A stretch of DNA of 64,000 nt from Pegea sp. RAD2-039. Its lineage: Eukaryota; Chordata; Thaliacea; Salpida; Salpidae. Of the stretch, positions 1 through 10,930 are shown piece by piece. The stretch is from positions 248,001-312,000 of the forward strand of contig JAQGEQ010000204.1 in NCBI GenBank assembly GCA_034620365.1. The letters run 5' to 3'. The notes beneath the pieces were generated by a model, which saw only the letters and a list, made by a program, of their open reading frames with translations, made no database searches and was not told the DNA's origin. Numbering within the stretch: position 1 is the stretch's first letter; every line of letters starts with the position of its first letter. The position numbers and the translations under genes are program-made.

Positions 1-1366
1 TTTCAAGAAAATCTGAATCTAAAGTCCAGGGTGCATCTGTAATAATCTCATCCACATAACGACAATGACGTAGAGCATCATAACGTTCATTTTCTCGCAT
101 CACTGTTCTTCCTTTCAAGCTGTGGGTCAGATTATCATTGCAAACTGAAAAGAGAACATTTTAGACTTCAGACTTTAACATTCTGAGCAAAACTATTGAA
201 AAAATAAAGTATATTATAAGAATGTAGAATAAATATTTATTTAATTTAAATATTGTGATACTCGAATAAACAAATAAATTTTTTTATTAGAACATTAAAT
301 TGCAGAGTTGACTAAATTACCCTAACTAGAAAAGATGAATTTAAAATTGAAATATTTAATTGAAATAATAAAGTTGTTAACTTATTATGTAGAAGTTATA
401 TACACAGAATTGATTAAATCAAAACATATAAGCAGGATTTGCAAAATGAATCTATGTATGATATATATATATGTAACTATCAGATCAGAAGTAGAAAAAA
501 CTACAAAAATAAAACATAAGTTTTTTTTTATAATATCAACATTTAAAGTAAAAGTTTTAAAAATATAATTTTCTGTTTTTATACCCCCAACAATTAAATG
601 TGTGTTTGGAAAGATATTTTTTGCTTGCATCAAAGCCCTTGCATGACCTGAATGGAACATATCATATATTCCATCAGCATATACTCTTGCTGGCCGAGAT
701 CCTATAAAAAATAACAACTTGAATTGATGTTAATTACCAGCAAATAAGCCTTTAAAAAGTAATTAGTTAACCTGGCTTCATTGCTTCTTCTTTAGTTAAT
801 CTAACATAAGGAAAGGCTGATTTAGAAACATCATATGTTGAACATATTGAAGCAGGCTTATAAAGTGCCTTCAAAATAAAAGAAAATTGTTAAAATATTG
901 AAACAAAATCACACAATTCAATTAAATATAATTCATTGTTCAGAATTAAAAACTTATTATCTGCAGAATTTATTTCCAAAATTTGAAATTACCATAACAA
1001 ATATTTTTGGTATTTTACAAAAAATCAAAAAATGGCAAAAAAATAACATTAAGATGATTATTTATAATTTATAAAAATACAAAATATAAAAGTAAAGCTA
1101 CTAAGAAAAGTTACTAACAATATAAATATTGTACAAATTAACAAACTTAAATGAAAAGATACATGATGAATAAATAAACTAATTTTAAATTTTAGTTTAT
1201 GAAAAGATAAAAGTTTTTAACTTACTGACTCATTTTTCTTCAAATCAACACACTTGGCAACTTTTTTGGTTATTTCATTACTACTCACACAAGTACTAGC
1301 TGCAAATGTATCACTTTGCTCCATTACTGATCGTTTTCTCTGGTTATCTACTAAAATTTTTGACAT
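1..1366 (-). CDS. PCYT1: Choline-phosphate cytidylyltransferase, 5' part (partial, runs off left edge)
   Basis: Rate-limiting enzyme of the CDP-choline route; it makes CDP-choline from CTP and phosphocholine, at nuclear and ER membranes. Exons on the minus strand: 1366-1226, 868-772, 701-585 and 144-1 (incomplete). All junctions are GT..AG and the frame is continuous. About 47 residues of lysine-rich N-terminus are followed by the catalytic start [20 protein letters not shown]; the HSGH signature of nucleotidyltransferases falls at residues 96-99. The sequence then reads LIVGV and [19 protein letters not shown], as in animal PCYT1. The later RTEGISTS motif, the amphipathic membrane-binding helix and the tail lie outside the window. 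The start is the first ATG of the open frame. PCYT1 rather than the ethanolamine enzyme PCYT2, because there is one HSGH core and a PCYT1-type N-terminus. Very sure of the family. Confidence 0.95.
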
Positions 1367-2079
1367 AGTTAAACTTAAAGCATAAAGGCGGTGACTGTCA
1401 CAAAGTTTACTAAATACTTTACACTTATTCCATATATACTTGAAATGCTAACTACAATCAATAAGAAAGCTTAGACAAAATGGTTTAAATTAAAAATGAA
1501 TTTGATTTGATAAATTTATAAACCATTTTTAAAACATAAATACTATGCACAAAATATTGAACTAAATCAAAATATGTTTAATAATCAAATAGTTTTATGC
1601 AGTTTGAAATTACAAAATATTTCTTAACTTGATAGTAAACTATACAGAGTAGGCACAGAAAAATCTAAAATAACAAAAAATTATCTAAATGTAAAAGCAT
1701 TATCAAAATAGAAAGATTAAATATATGCACTTTTATCCTGATATTCAGGACACATTACACTCTAATGATAATTAATTATCATTCAGACAAATGTAGCTAT
1801 CTACTAGTACGCACTTAGAAGTATAAAGATTTAATTTTTTTGGTAAAGAGAAACATATAGTAGAAGAAAAAATTAGGTAAACTTTAACTAAATCAATATT
1901 TGATAATAAAGATAACGCATATATTATAAAGTGATACATTTTATTAATTAAATGTGTTATTTATTAATAACATTAATGCTAGAAATAACAAATCATCTTT
2001 CAAACATTTTTAATAATAAAAAAACTTTAGAGGAAAATCTTGAATATCATCATTGAGAATCATTATAGATTCTGAGCGG
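1367..2079. other. AT-rich intergenic stretch, upstream of PCYT1
   Basis: No coding stretch, RNA gene or repeat recognised. It should hold the PCYT1 promoter and 5'UTR on the minus strand, but no element is distinctive. A pyrimidine-AG sits about 8 nt before the PCYT1 ATG. Confidence 0.5.
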
Positions 2080-3190
2080 CTATCGATTTTTTACTATCTC
2101 TAACTAAGTCTATATCATCTGGAAAATAGAACGCACTAATTTTCAAAATGCTAAATTAAACGAATGCCCTCACTAAACAGATTCTTCTATGTGATTCATA
2201 GTCATTAATTACGGCTGTTTATATAATATTCCATCAGTTTTCATCCAAACGCTGATACTCTGAAAGTTATTTATAAATGTTTTACAAGATGCAAAATCAA
2301 TAAGACTGATGAACCTTATAATAGTCGGCAACATTACGGAGAAATTAAAATGTGTGGCAGAGGTTCATCGCATAAATTCTAATGAATCATTAAATTTAAA
2401 ATAAATTCCAACTAATCCATACCACCCTTTGTTGATGAAATGAGTATTAATATCTCAGCTAAAAAAGCTGAACTTTTTAACCTACGCATTTTGTTAATTC
2501 ACCAAAGATAATAAGTTTAAAAGAGAAAAAATAAAGCTTACGGATGATTTTATTATCACTGATTTTTAATTTTTCATTGCCGTTCACAATATTAAAGACA
2601 ATTTAACCGGTACATCGAAAAAAGTTTCTTCTTAATTTGCTAAGCACTATACTTATTCTATAATACATTTCTTTAACTCCTAACTATCTTCTAGTTTCGT
2701 ATTACCATTATCCCTGTTCATCAAAAAAGACATAAAAATGAGCCATTGAATAATCGATCAATTTTCCTTACCAGTAGCTTTTCTCGAATCTTCAAATTGA
2801 TTACTTCACACGAAGTTCTGATTCATCTTTTCCACAAAAATTTTCTTTCTTTTATCAATTTGGGTTTCTTCCTCGAAGATTCTTTAATGATTAGCTGCTT
2901 TCCTATATCCACTAAAGTCAATTTTTCTCAGCAAGTAATCTAACTACTAATATCAACTATACAGACATTCACAAAGCTTTTGATTAAGTTTTTTAACCCA
3001 TTTTATTAAGGACTCTCAGAAAATTTTTCATTAACCCCACTCTTATCTCCCATATTGAGGAATCTCTTGAAGATAGACATCAACAAATCATCATCAATAA
3101 CTCTGTTTCAAGCTTTCTTAGGGTCTTCAGTAGTCCCAAGGCACAATTAACTGTTTTCTTCAAAAACTCTAATCTTTTCTTGTAATCTAA
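2080..3190 (+). mobile_element. Fossil non-LTR retrotransposon (LINE), reverse transcriptase region
   Basis: Frame-broken but readable relic of a LINE ORF2. Reading across frameshifts and stops, the pieces are in the expected order. First comes linker-type sequence (NALIFKMLN, then TNALTKQI, about 2130-2190), then ISAKKAELFNLRI (about 2450-2490), as before the RT domain of LINEs. Next is the RT start, ending in LNNRSIFLTSSFSRIFK (about 2745-2800), which parallels the NYRPISLTS..SKIFE motif and is followed by a FINLGFF segment in place of QFGF. Then IINNSVSSFLRVFSSPKAQL (about 3090-3150) parallels VINGSVSSFLPVTSGVPQGS. The catalytic YADD region is not readable. Clade not assigned; CR1/L2/jockey-like in style. 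Dead copy. Confidence 0.72.
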
Positions 3191-3933
3191 ATTACACAAA
3201 ACTTTCTATTGTAGTATTTAAGATTGTTTATATTTTTAACTACTATTATATACATAAAATAAAAGCTCAAGGTTTAGTGTTTATATTATGTTATTACTTA
3301 TGTTTATGTTTTATGATGTAGTTAAATAATTAAATATGTCTGTAGATAAAATAAATTTAGAAGAAGCATAATTATACACACACCATTTTACTTAAAGAAA
3401 CTTAATGTTCGTATGATTTATAATAACAAATAGAGCGTAAGGACATATATCTGTTAATATAAAATCTACTCAATTCTTTGCAATTTGATTATTTCTGATA
3501 ACTTTTTTCTGCTATAAACAACTTAATCTTTGAATTTTAATGAAATAATTTTTTTTAAATGTATTTACTATTTATTAGTATAATTTGTAGAGATAATTAA
3601 ATGATATGTTGTTGCTTTTTTTGTTTTACATTTTCCAATTATAGTTGATTAGATTATATAATTTTCCTTTTTCTATATATAATAGTTGCTTGAATATGAT
3701 TTAATTTGTTTATTTATTATTGCTTTTCTAATTTTTTTTATTGTTTATTAACTTTAATTGACAAAAGTTAATTTCAAAATTGGTAATTTTTTTAATTAAC
3801 AATAAATATATATACACTAACAATTTGTATAAGTTTTTCTGTTATTACTATTTTTGGTTTATCTTAAATTTTGCAAATTTTTGTTGATGTAGTTATAATA
3901 TAGAAAATATAATTTTTAGTTAAATAGATAATC
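3191..3933. other. AT-rich intergenic stretch before AMPK beta
   Basis: Nothing coding seen. A pyrimidine-AG (ataatttttag) ends about 15 nt before the AMPK beta ATG and could be a 5'UTR or trans-splice acceptor. Promoter elements are not recognisable in this base composition. Confidence 0.45.
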
Positions 3934-6594
3934 ATGGGAAATGCAACTTCTAAAAAACCACAAGAAGGTATTATTCAATCACATACAGAATCAAGTGCAA
4001 ATGTTGATTTGACAACAGCAAATGTAGATGGATCAAATTTTGTTTTCCCTGATCATGATCTTCTACCAGTATGAGTTTTTTTATGATGCAAAAAGAATAT
4101 TTTTGAATAAATCTTAAATTTGTTACTAAGAGTTATTATTTTTTTTTTATTAATTATTTTCAGCTGATTATAAAGATTGATGATAATATGGGTTTATTTC
4201 TTGTCTAAAGTTGTTATTAGAATCAAATAAATATACTTAAACATATTTCATTGTAAAAAAAAGTATGATTTGAATAAATTGATTATATTGAAGTAAATTG
4301 AACATAATTATTGGTAATAATTGGTTTCATCTAGTTTTATATTTTTATTATAGCCAGAAGAAGTTGTTAATCCTAAATATCAGGGGGTAAAAAAACATGT
4401 GCCTGCTGTTGTCAGATGGAAGCATGGAGGTAAAGAAGTAAGTATTAAATTGTTTAATATAATCTGAAATATGATAAATGTAATTATGTTCAATATTTTT
4501 AGTGAATTCTAAATCTTTAGGTGGAATAATATTTGTTTATCGAAATATTTATTTAATATCTTACATAATAACTGAAATAATTCACATTTATTTTTGAAAT
4601 TTGCTATAAGTTTTTGATGGTTGACAATAAAGTAGTTTTAATTTGATATATAATATATATAATTAGTTATTTTTTTATTATATTTCAGCTAAAATGTCTA
4701 ATACCTAATAATGTATAATAATATTATTTGCTTGACATTCAGAAACCTTTTTTTTATATTATTTATTTTATAACATAAAGATTTATATCACTAAAAGTTG
4801 TGAATAAGAATAAGTTAATTTAATCGGGTTATCAGAAAAGGTAGGTTTCCTTTTTTGTGTGACGTAAATGCCAACAAATGCTTTTGTAGGTTTATATCTC
4901 TGGTTCATACAACAATTGGCAAAGCACAATTCGTTTAAGTCCAAGTCATGAGGACTTTGTAGCGATTGTTGAATTGCCTGAAGGTGTTCATGAATACAAA
5001 TTCTTGGTTGATGGTGTATGGAAAGTTGACCCAAAAGAAGTAAGTTTTTAAATCTTCGAAATAAGATAGTTAATAAGTTTAAGTAAGATATTTTAATCTT
5101 AATAATATAACACTTTAAAAGTTTTTTTTTATTTATAAACTTTCTATAAATAGTTTTATATAAACTTTCTCCAAAAAATTTTGTAAATATTTATTTATAT
5201 TTACCAAAGCCAATTTATTTATTTATTCATTCATTTATTTATTTATCTCAATAAACGCGAAGGAGGGTGCCTGAAGAGAATACCTCCCGCTAACACACAC
5301 TCTCACAAATTGTATCTATTAAGCTAGAAATATAGAAAGAAAAAGATGTAACACATTACAGTATAAGCATATAACATGAATAATTACATAGAATGTTAAT
5401 AATATAAAAAAGGGAAAAGCAATCACAGTTTAGAAATAACAATGTTGGCAATAACGGTTCAACTTCTGCTTCAACAACACGAGTGATTCTGACATGACTT
5501 GAAATTAAGTTTTTAATTTTGATTATTTCTTCAACTATCTACTTATGAATTTTAGGTTAATTTGAACCCTATCAGTGATTTATATATTATGCAATTTTCT
5601 TTTATATGTTTTAAAATACTTTTATACTAATTGCTGTTGAACAGTTATAAATTTTGATATTTAAAGCATCTTTAACTATTAACTTCTTTGTTCTATTCAT
5701 TCTACAATACAAAATGTATCCCGAATAAACAAAAATGTTCATAAAGCATCATTTAAAAAACTTGAAAATTAGTTTGTATTATCTTCTACCTTTAACTTAT
5801 TCATATATTTATAGCCTTCACGAATAAACGATCAAGGTGTTGTAAATAATATCTTGGAGGTCAAACCATCTGATTTTGAGGTTTTCGAAGCACTTGCGTT
5901 CGACGCCACAACTAAAAAGAATGATTATGTCAAAAGTAACTAAGTTTATAATAAATGTTATTTAGATTTTTGCATTTTTCAAAAACCTGTAAAGTATCTG
6001 AAGTTGTCATCGGTTTTGTAGTTTTCATCTTTACTTCTGTTGCAGATTACAACTCATCAATTAAAAACGAGGTATTCAGCCAAGAAATACCTGTAGGTCT
6101 TCTGGAAGATTGTTCTCTTCATCCTCCAGCTCTTCCTCCTCATCTTCTCAACAGAGTTCTTCTAAATCAAGATATTGAAATGTCGGTAAGTATCACCAAA
6201 CAAGCAAATCACATATAAAGCAATTTTACAAATACAAAGCACACAAATTTCGTTGAGATTTGCTTTGATGGTTCCCTCATCTTGAAATTTTTTGAATCCA
6301 TTAATTTTGTGTTGATCCAATTAAATGCCAGCTTCTATTCATTATATTCTTTTCTACTTAACTGAGAAATCTCTACTTCACGACACCTGATGAAATAATT
6401 ATCAATAATTAAAAGTAATTGATCGAAAAACGAAATTACTTTTTTAGTATGAACCATCTCTACTACCTGAACCACAGCATGTGATGCTCAACCATATGTA
6501 CGCTCTTTCAATCAAAGATGGAGTGATGGCTTTGAGTGCTACACATCGTTACAAGAAGAAATTTGTTACAACTCTTTTGTACAAACCAATTTAG
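3934..6594 (+). CDS. PRKAB: 5'-AMP-activated protein kinase subunit beta
   Basis: Scaffold and glycogen-sensing subunit of AMPK; it links the catalytic alpha and nucleotide-binding gamma subunits. Six exons: 3934-4068, 4354-4437, 4890-5039, 5815-5935, 6046-6185 and 6448-6594. They join in frame to 258 residues, close to the usual 270. The protein begins MGN, the N-myristoylation signal of beta subunits. The carbohydrate-binding module spans about residues 62-145, with the glycogen-contact tryptophans (VRWKHGG, YNNW) and YKFLVDG. Ser92 in SPSH sits at the site of the human Ser108 autophosphorylation. The C-terminal alpha/gamma-binding domain is strongly conserved (LNHMYALSIKDGVMALSATH) and ends in LLYKPI. 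Intron 3 carries a dispersed repeat. Very sure of identity; animals have beta1/beta2 only in vertebrates, so no number is given. Confidence 0.97.
5251..5480 (+). repeat. Dispersed repeat, copy 1 (inside AMPK beta intron 3)
   Basis: Matches 21432-21690 in the same orientation. Shared blocks appear in the same order: a cctgaagagaatacctcccgctaac-like segment, gaaagaaa..atgtaacaca, taaaaaagggaaaagcaatc.cagttta, and cggttcaacttctgcttcaa at the end. Copy 1 is preceded by an ATTT-type microsatellite (about 5215-5250). No coding capacity, terminal inverted repeats or poly-A tail are obvious. Probably a non-autonomous element. Confidence 0.7.
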
Positions 6595-7487
6595 TCATCA
6601 AAGTGTTACCTTTTTATATTTATTTGACTTAATGTAATTTTCCACGTTTTAAAACCGACTTGTGTGTTTTGAAATTGATTTTTTTTTACTTCAACTTGTC
6701 TCGCTTTCAGTTCAAAGAACAATGGTTTAAAAAGTCTTTTTAATCACACTGTCATATGTATTGTTCTCTTATGAACGTGTACATTTGAAAATAATAGTTG
6801 TAGAAAATTTGTAAAAATCTAGTTCTTAATATTTTCTTGTGTATCAGTTCTTGTGAGTTCAAGTTTATTTTTTTTATTAATCAAAGTTAACAAATAATTT
6901 CTATTTATAAGACTTGTTTATAAAGATGTCAAGTCTATTGAGTATTAAGAATAAAATAAATTGATTTAGTTTAATATTGGTTTTTTTTTCTAACTTTTTA
7001 GTTGAAAGTATGAAAATATAATCAGATATAGGATGTAACAAATTTTAAATCTTTTCAGTTTCCTAAAAGATTAGTTTTCAAAAAGTTTTTTATTTTGAGC
7101 ATTAAAGATTTTACCGCTAGATGGCTTTTTACAAATTACTTTTTGAGATTAATTACATTATGTTGTAAAAGTTACTACAAGAACTTAGTTTTTCTAAGAA
7201 CTAGATAATTCTTTTCACAATTTTATCATAGAAGTTTTTTTTAGATATCTTCTCAGTGTCTTTTCTTTCAGAAAAATTATAAATTAAAAGTTTGGTAAGA
7301 AAATATCTACCACAGTAAATTGAAAACCAGATTAGTTTTTACAGCTTAATGTTTGTATATTTATAGTCTTAAGACTACAATTACTTGAAAATCACTGTTA
7401 GCATTTAGAACTGTATTGTAAATACAAATTTTAGTTAAGACTTTATAATTAAAGAAGTCCTAACAGGAAATAGTTCAATGCTCAACT
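6595..7487 (+). other. AMPK beta 3' UTR and intergenic DNA
   Basis: Follows the AMPK beta stop. AATAAA-type signals occur around 6950. No other coding or RNA signal recognised. Confidence 0.5.
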
Positions 7488-8081
7488 ATGCATGAAGTAA
7501 ATGGTAAACGTAACCGGTAAAGTGATTTTTATAATTTTTTTGGAATTTTCTTTTTAGTTTTTCCTGCTTTCATAAGTAAACAAAAACTTATTGATGACTT
7601 GTAGAAAAGAACTGGTTTAGCAAACATTAAATTTACAGCTCTTTATATTTACATTTTTCTACTTTCGTTTGCTTATAAACACTTTGTGCTAAAATTTAAA
7701 TTTGATAAATTGTTTCATCTGATCAATGAAATAGTTGCTGTCAGAAAAATTGGAAAAGAGAAGGTGGACCTTTTTCAAGAGGTGAGTGTTCTTCATTTTT
7801 TTTGAAAATGTTTTTAACAGAAAGAAACTAATTAATTTTCTATTTAATAGTTCAAGTTAGCAGTTATTCTTGTTGTAGTTCTTAGAAGTGAATTTTTGAA
7901 GTTTTACAAGTTGAATTTAAAAACAGCCGATTTTAATAAGCGTGAAAAATTTAGTAAACCATCTTTAGGAAAGAGTATTACGAGCTTAAGAAGTATAAAA
8001 CTATATTTATTTATCAATTTTCAAATAATTATTTCTGACAAAGAAGAAATTACTTTTCACATATTTTATTCAATATATTAA
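7488..8081 (+). CDS. Hypothetical small protein with hydrophobic segments (3 exons)
   Basis: Family not recognised. Exons 7488-7496 (ATG CAT GAA, then GTAAAT), 7605-7781 and 7851-8081 join in phase 0 at each junction to 138 residues. Acceptors are tgtag and aatag; the donor GAG|GTGAGT after exon 2 is strong. Residues 14-33 are hydrophobic (TALYIYIFLLSFAY), and a second hydrophobic run opens exon 3 (KLAVILVVVL), separated by a charged piece (AVRKIGKEKVDLFQE). The C-terminal part is Lys-rich, then hydrophobic again. The three-codon first exon is the weakest part. In such AT-rich DNA a chance reading frame of this length is possible; the in-frame joining and the strong donor argue for a gene. 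It lies between AMPK beta and the NHL gene, same strand. Confidence 0.35.
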
Positions 8082-10116
8082 ACCAATAAAATCTACTTCC
8101 TTTAAAACTAGAGTTTCACCATTAGTAATAAAATTATTTATTTACAAATTACTACAAGATTTTTATCGTAAAAAACTTTGTGTTGTAATTTATTTAATAA
8201 ACTTTTTGTTTACTGTAAAAGTTATACAAAAGTGGTTCACAGTAATAATATTTAAATAAGTTAAAGTAAAAATTTAAACTCATCAACAAATAACATCTAT
8301 CACACATATTGAATATTCAAATACAATTTTTTTAAACATAAATTAATTTCAAATGTGTTTAACAAGATGTAAACATTTTTTGTTATTACGAAAACATAAA
8401 TTGAAAAATGATTTTTTATTTTCATTATAAAGACTTATGATAAAATCAAACTTTTTAAACAAATCTTGTAGTACATAAATAAATATCTTAAAATTTATTT
8501 GATTATTAATATATTTAGTTGTATAGATTAAACAAAAATAATTGTTTTATGATAACTTTGATAATAAACTTAATAATATAATTAGACTTAGTTTCGAAAT
8601 AATACGAATCATCAAATTTAAAACAACGTTGCAATCATAAAAACTTAAAACAGTTTATAACATTAAATCAATGCTTTTTATAAGAGCGCCAGTTAACTTA
8701 AAATTATTTTTTTAACCTTTGACTTGAGCATTAACGATAAGATAATAAGAAATTTAGTTATAAATGTTTGAAGCTAAGCTTTTTAATAAAACCTTAATTT
8801 TTATGATATGCAAAATGATTCCTGAGTATTTCTAATAATCAGTTATGTGAGTTATTTTCACATTTTACTTTGTTTATATTTTCATTTTTAGAATTTACTA
8901 TTCAGTACTTTTGAAGCAAACAGCTGAAGCTTGTTGAAAATAGCTGATAAATAAAAATGTTCTTTGACTAATAAATTATGTAGAGTTGTGTAAAGCCATT
9001 TTTATCGTTAGTGAGCATTTGTGAATTAACTGTTGTTAAAAGGTAAAATAAGAAATACTTTTGTCAGTATTTTTGTTTATAAACTCAAAAATTTTGTTTA
9101 TAAATTTGTAAACAAAAATTTATTTTAAAATCGTTCAAATTAGAACAGTTTTGTGTTCTTGAGATTAATATAGAAACTAAATTGAAATTTTACTCTATTT
9201 AGCAAACTACCGGGTACCTTGGTTCTTGTTGAGTATTTTTTAAACTCTATCCAAGATTTAGAAAGTTGCAAAGTTAATCTTTATTATTTGTTTATAGCTA
9301 ATAAGTTTTTATCGGCTTCTTGTTATAAGTTATCAAAGTAAAAAAGTAAAGTAAAATTCAACAATCAAATAAAGTCCAAACTAAATTTAATTATCTTAGC
9401 AGGTTTTTATTACAACATAACTATGACTAGTAAGCAAATTGTTGATTCATTTTACATTTGTTATAAAGTTTTTCAGAAGAAAAATAAGCAAGTATTAGTG
9501 AGTGTAATAGTTTTTAGTTTTTGAAATATGTTAAAATCTAACATTAATATCTATTTGATTCTATTTGTATAAAAAAAGCATATCTAATTTTTATAAAGAT
9601 GTATATTTTAGTTGTTTTTCGGAGACTGTACTATTTTTTATACTATTTTCTAACTAACAGTTGATATAAAAATATTTTTGATGAGTTCTTTGACTTAGTT
9701 TTTTTTAAATAACAAAACAGATGATCTATAACTATTTTTATGTTTCATTAGCGGACTTAGCATTGTTTAAAAATATTAATGTGAGCTAAGTGACTTTGAT
9801 AATATAAATATACTTACAATACAATAACTTTGATTAAATAAATTGAATTTTATATCTTTTATTAAATATTGAAGTTACGATGCCTATTTAAAAAATCTGT
9901 TTTAAATATAAATTGTTTATGTAGTTTAATCTATTTTTAGTGTGCATAGCAGTTAGAATATGCAGAAAGTAGTTGAACCATTCACTAGTTAAAATTTACT
10001 AGTAAAGTTTTAGTGGTTTATAGCACCATCATTTCCTAAGGTGTCGTTTCCGGTGACTAGTTAAAGTTAAAATGATACGAAACGTTTAAAATATTTGAAG
10101 TAAGAGTTCAAGCAAA
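8082..10116. other. AT-rich intergenic stretch, nothing recognised
   Basis: About 2 kb with no convincing reading frame, RNA gene or repeat on either strand. The distal end should hold the promoter for the upstream alternative first exon of the NHL gene. Confidence 0.5.
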
Positions 10117-10166
10117 ATGCCGTTATCTGATGGTAACCCTAAAAATCAGTTGACTCTTAATAAATC
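10117..10166 (+). other. Candidate alternative first coding exon of the NHL-repeat gene
   Basis: Open from ATG for 16 codons (MPLSDGNPKNQLTLNK), then TC|GTAAGTG, a strong donor, leaving two bases over. The other first exon, 10931-11148, also ends with two bases over, so both can join the shared exon at 11661 in frame (giving Ser-Lys or Asn-Lys at the joint). The exon lies about 760 bp upstream of the other one. Transcription from here is inferred, not shown. Confidence 0.5.
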
Positions 10167-10930
10167 GTAAGTGAAAATTTTTTATGTTTTTAAAGGTTTT
10201 ATCGAAAGTCTATTACGTCAAACTAATGAATAATTGATATTATGAAAAGGATTGTTACACAAAACAACGCTGCAACGTTGTCTTCTCGTATATAGTTGCA
10301 TTTAGTTCTGCACTCAAAAATGAACTGTTTAAGCTATATGAAGAGATTAACAATATTATAAAATTCGTTTTTAATGTCAGTCAAGCTAGGTATCTAAAAC
10401 TATCTTTTATTAAGTAATATTTTTAAGATAAAATGTGCAATTCTGTATTATTTCGATATAACTTTTATTTAAATTTTTATTGGCAGCTTAGTTTATAAAA
10501 TAATTAAAAATTAAGTCACAATCTAATCAAAAATTTCAACAATTTAAACCATTTTTAATATCAAGCAATATTAATTGATAAGTATTGACCTTAGGTTTAC
10601 GATAGTAGAAAAAGATTGTTTTTTGCAAAATTGTTGTTAACTTTGTTAAATTTGTTAACAAAACTTTAAGAACGTCAATGTTAATCTTTTTTGTCAAATA
10701 CAATGTTGTGTAAAGCTGTATCAAACATATTACGTAGTTTATAAAAGCTTAAAGCTTTTCTTGTCCCACCTACTTAAATGTACCGTTGAAAATGTTACCT
10801 TATTTTAAATGTACATGTGAGCATATGCAACTCATTGAATAGTAGATTAATTGTTTGCTTACAGCTTAAAGTTTACTACTTTTTTGTTGCTAATGTTTTC
10901 TATAAATGACAGCATAGTGGAATTTATAAA

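Noticed and set aside
5215-5250. ATTT/ATTC microsatellite
   Set aside because: Simple-sequence tract, common in such genomes; only notable because it borders the dispersed repeat.
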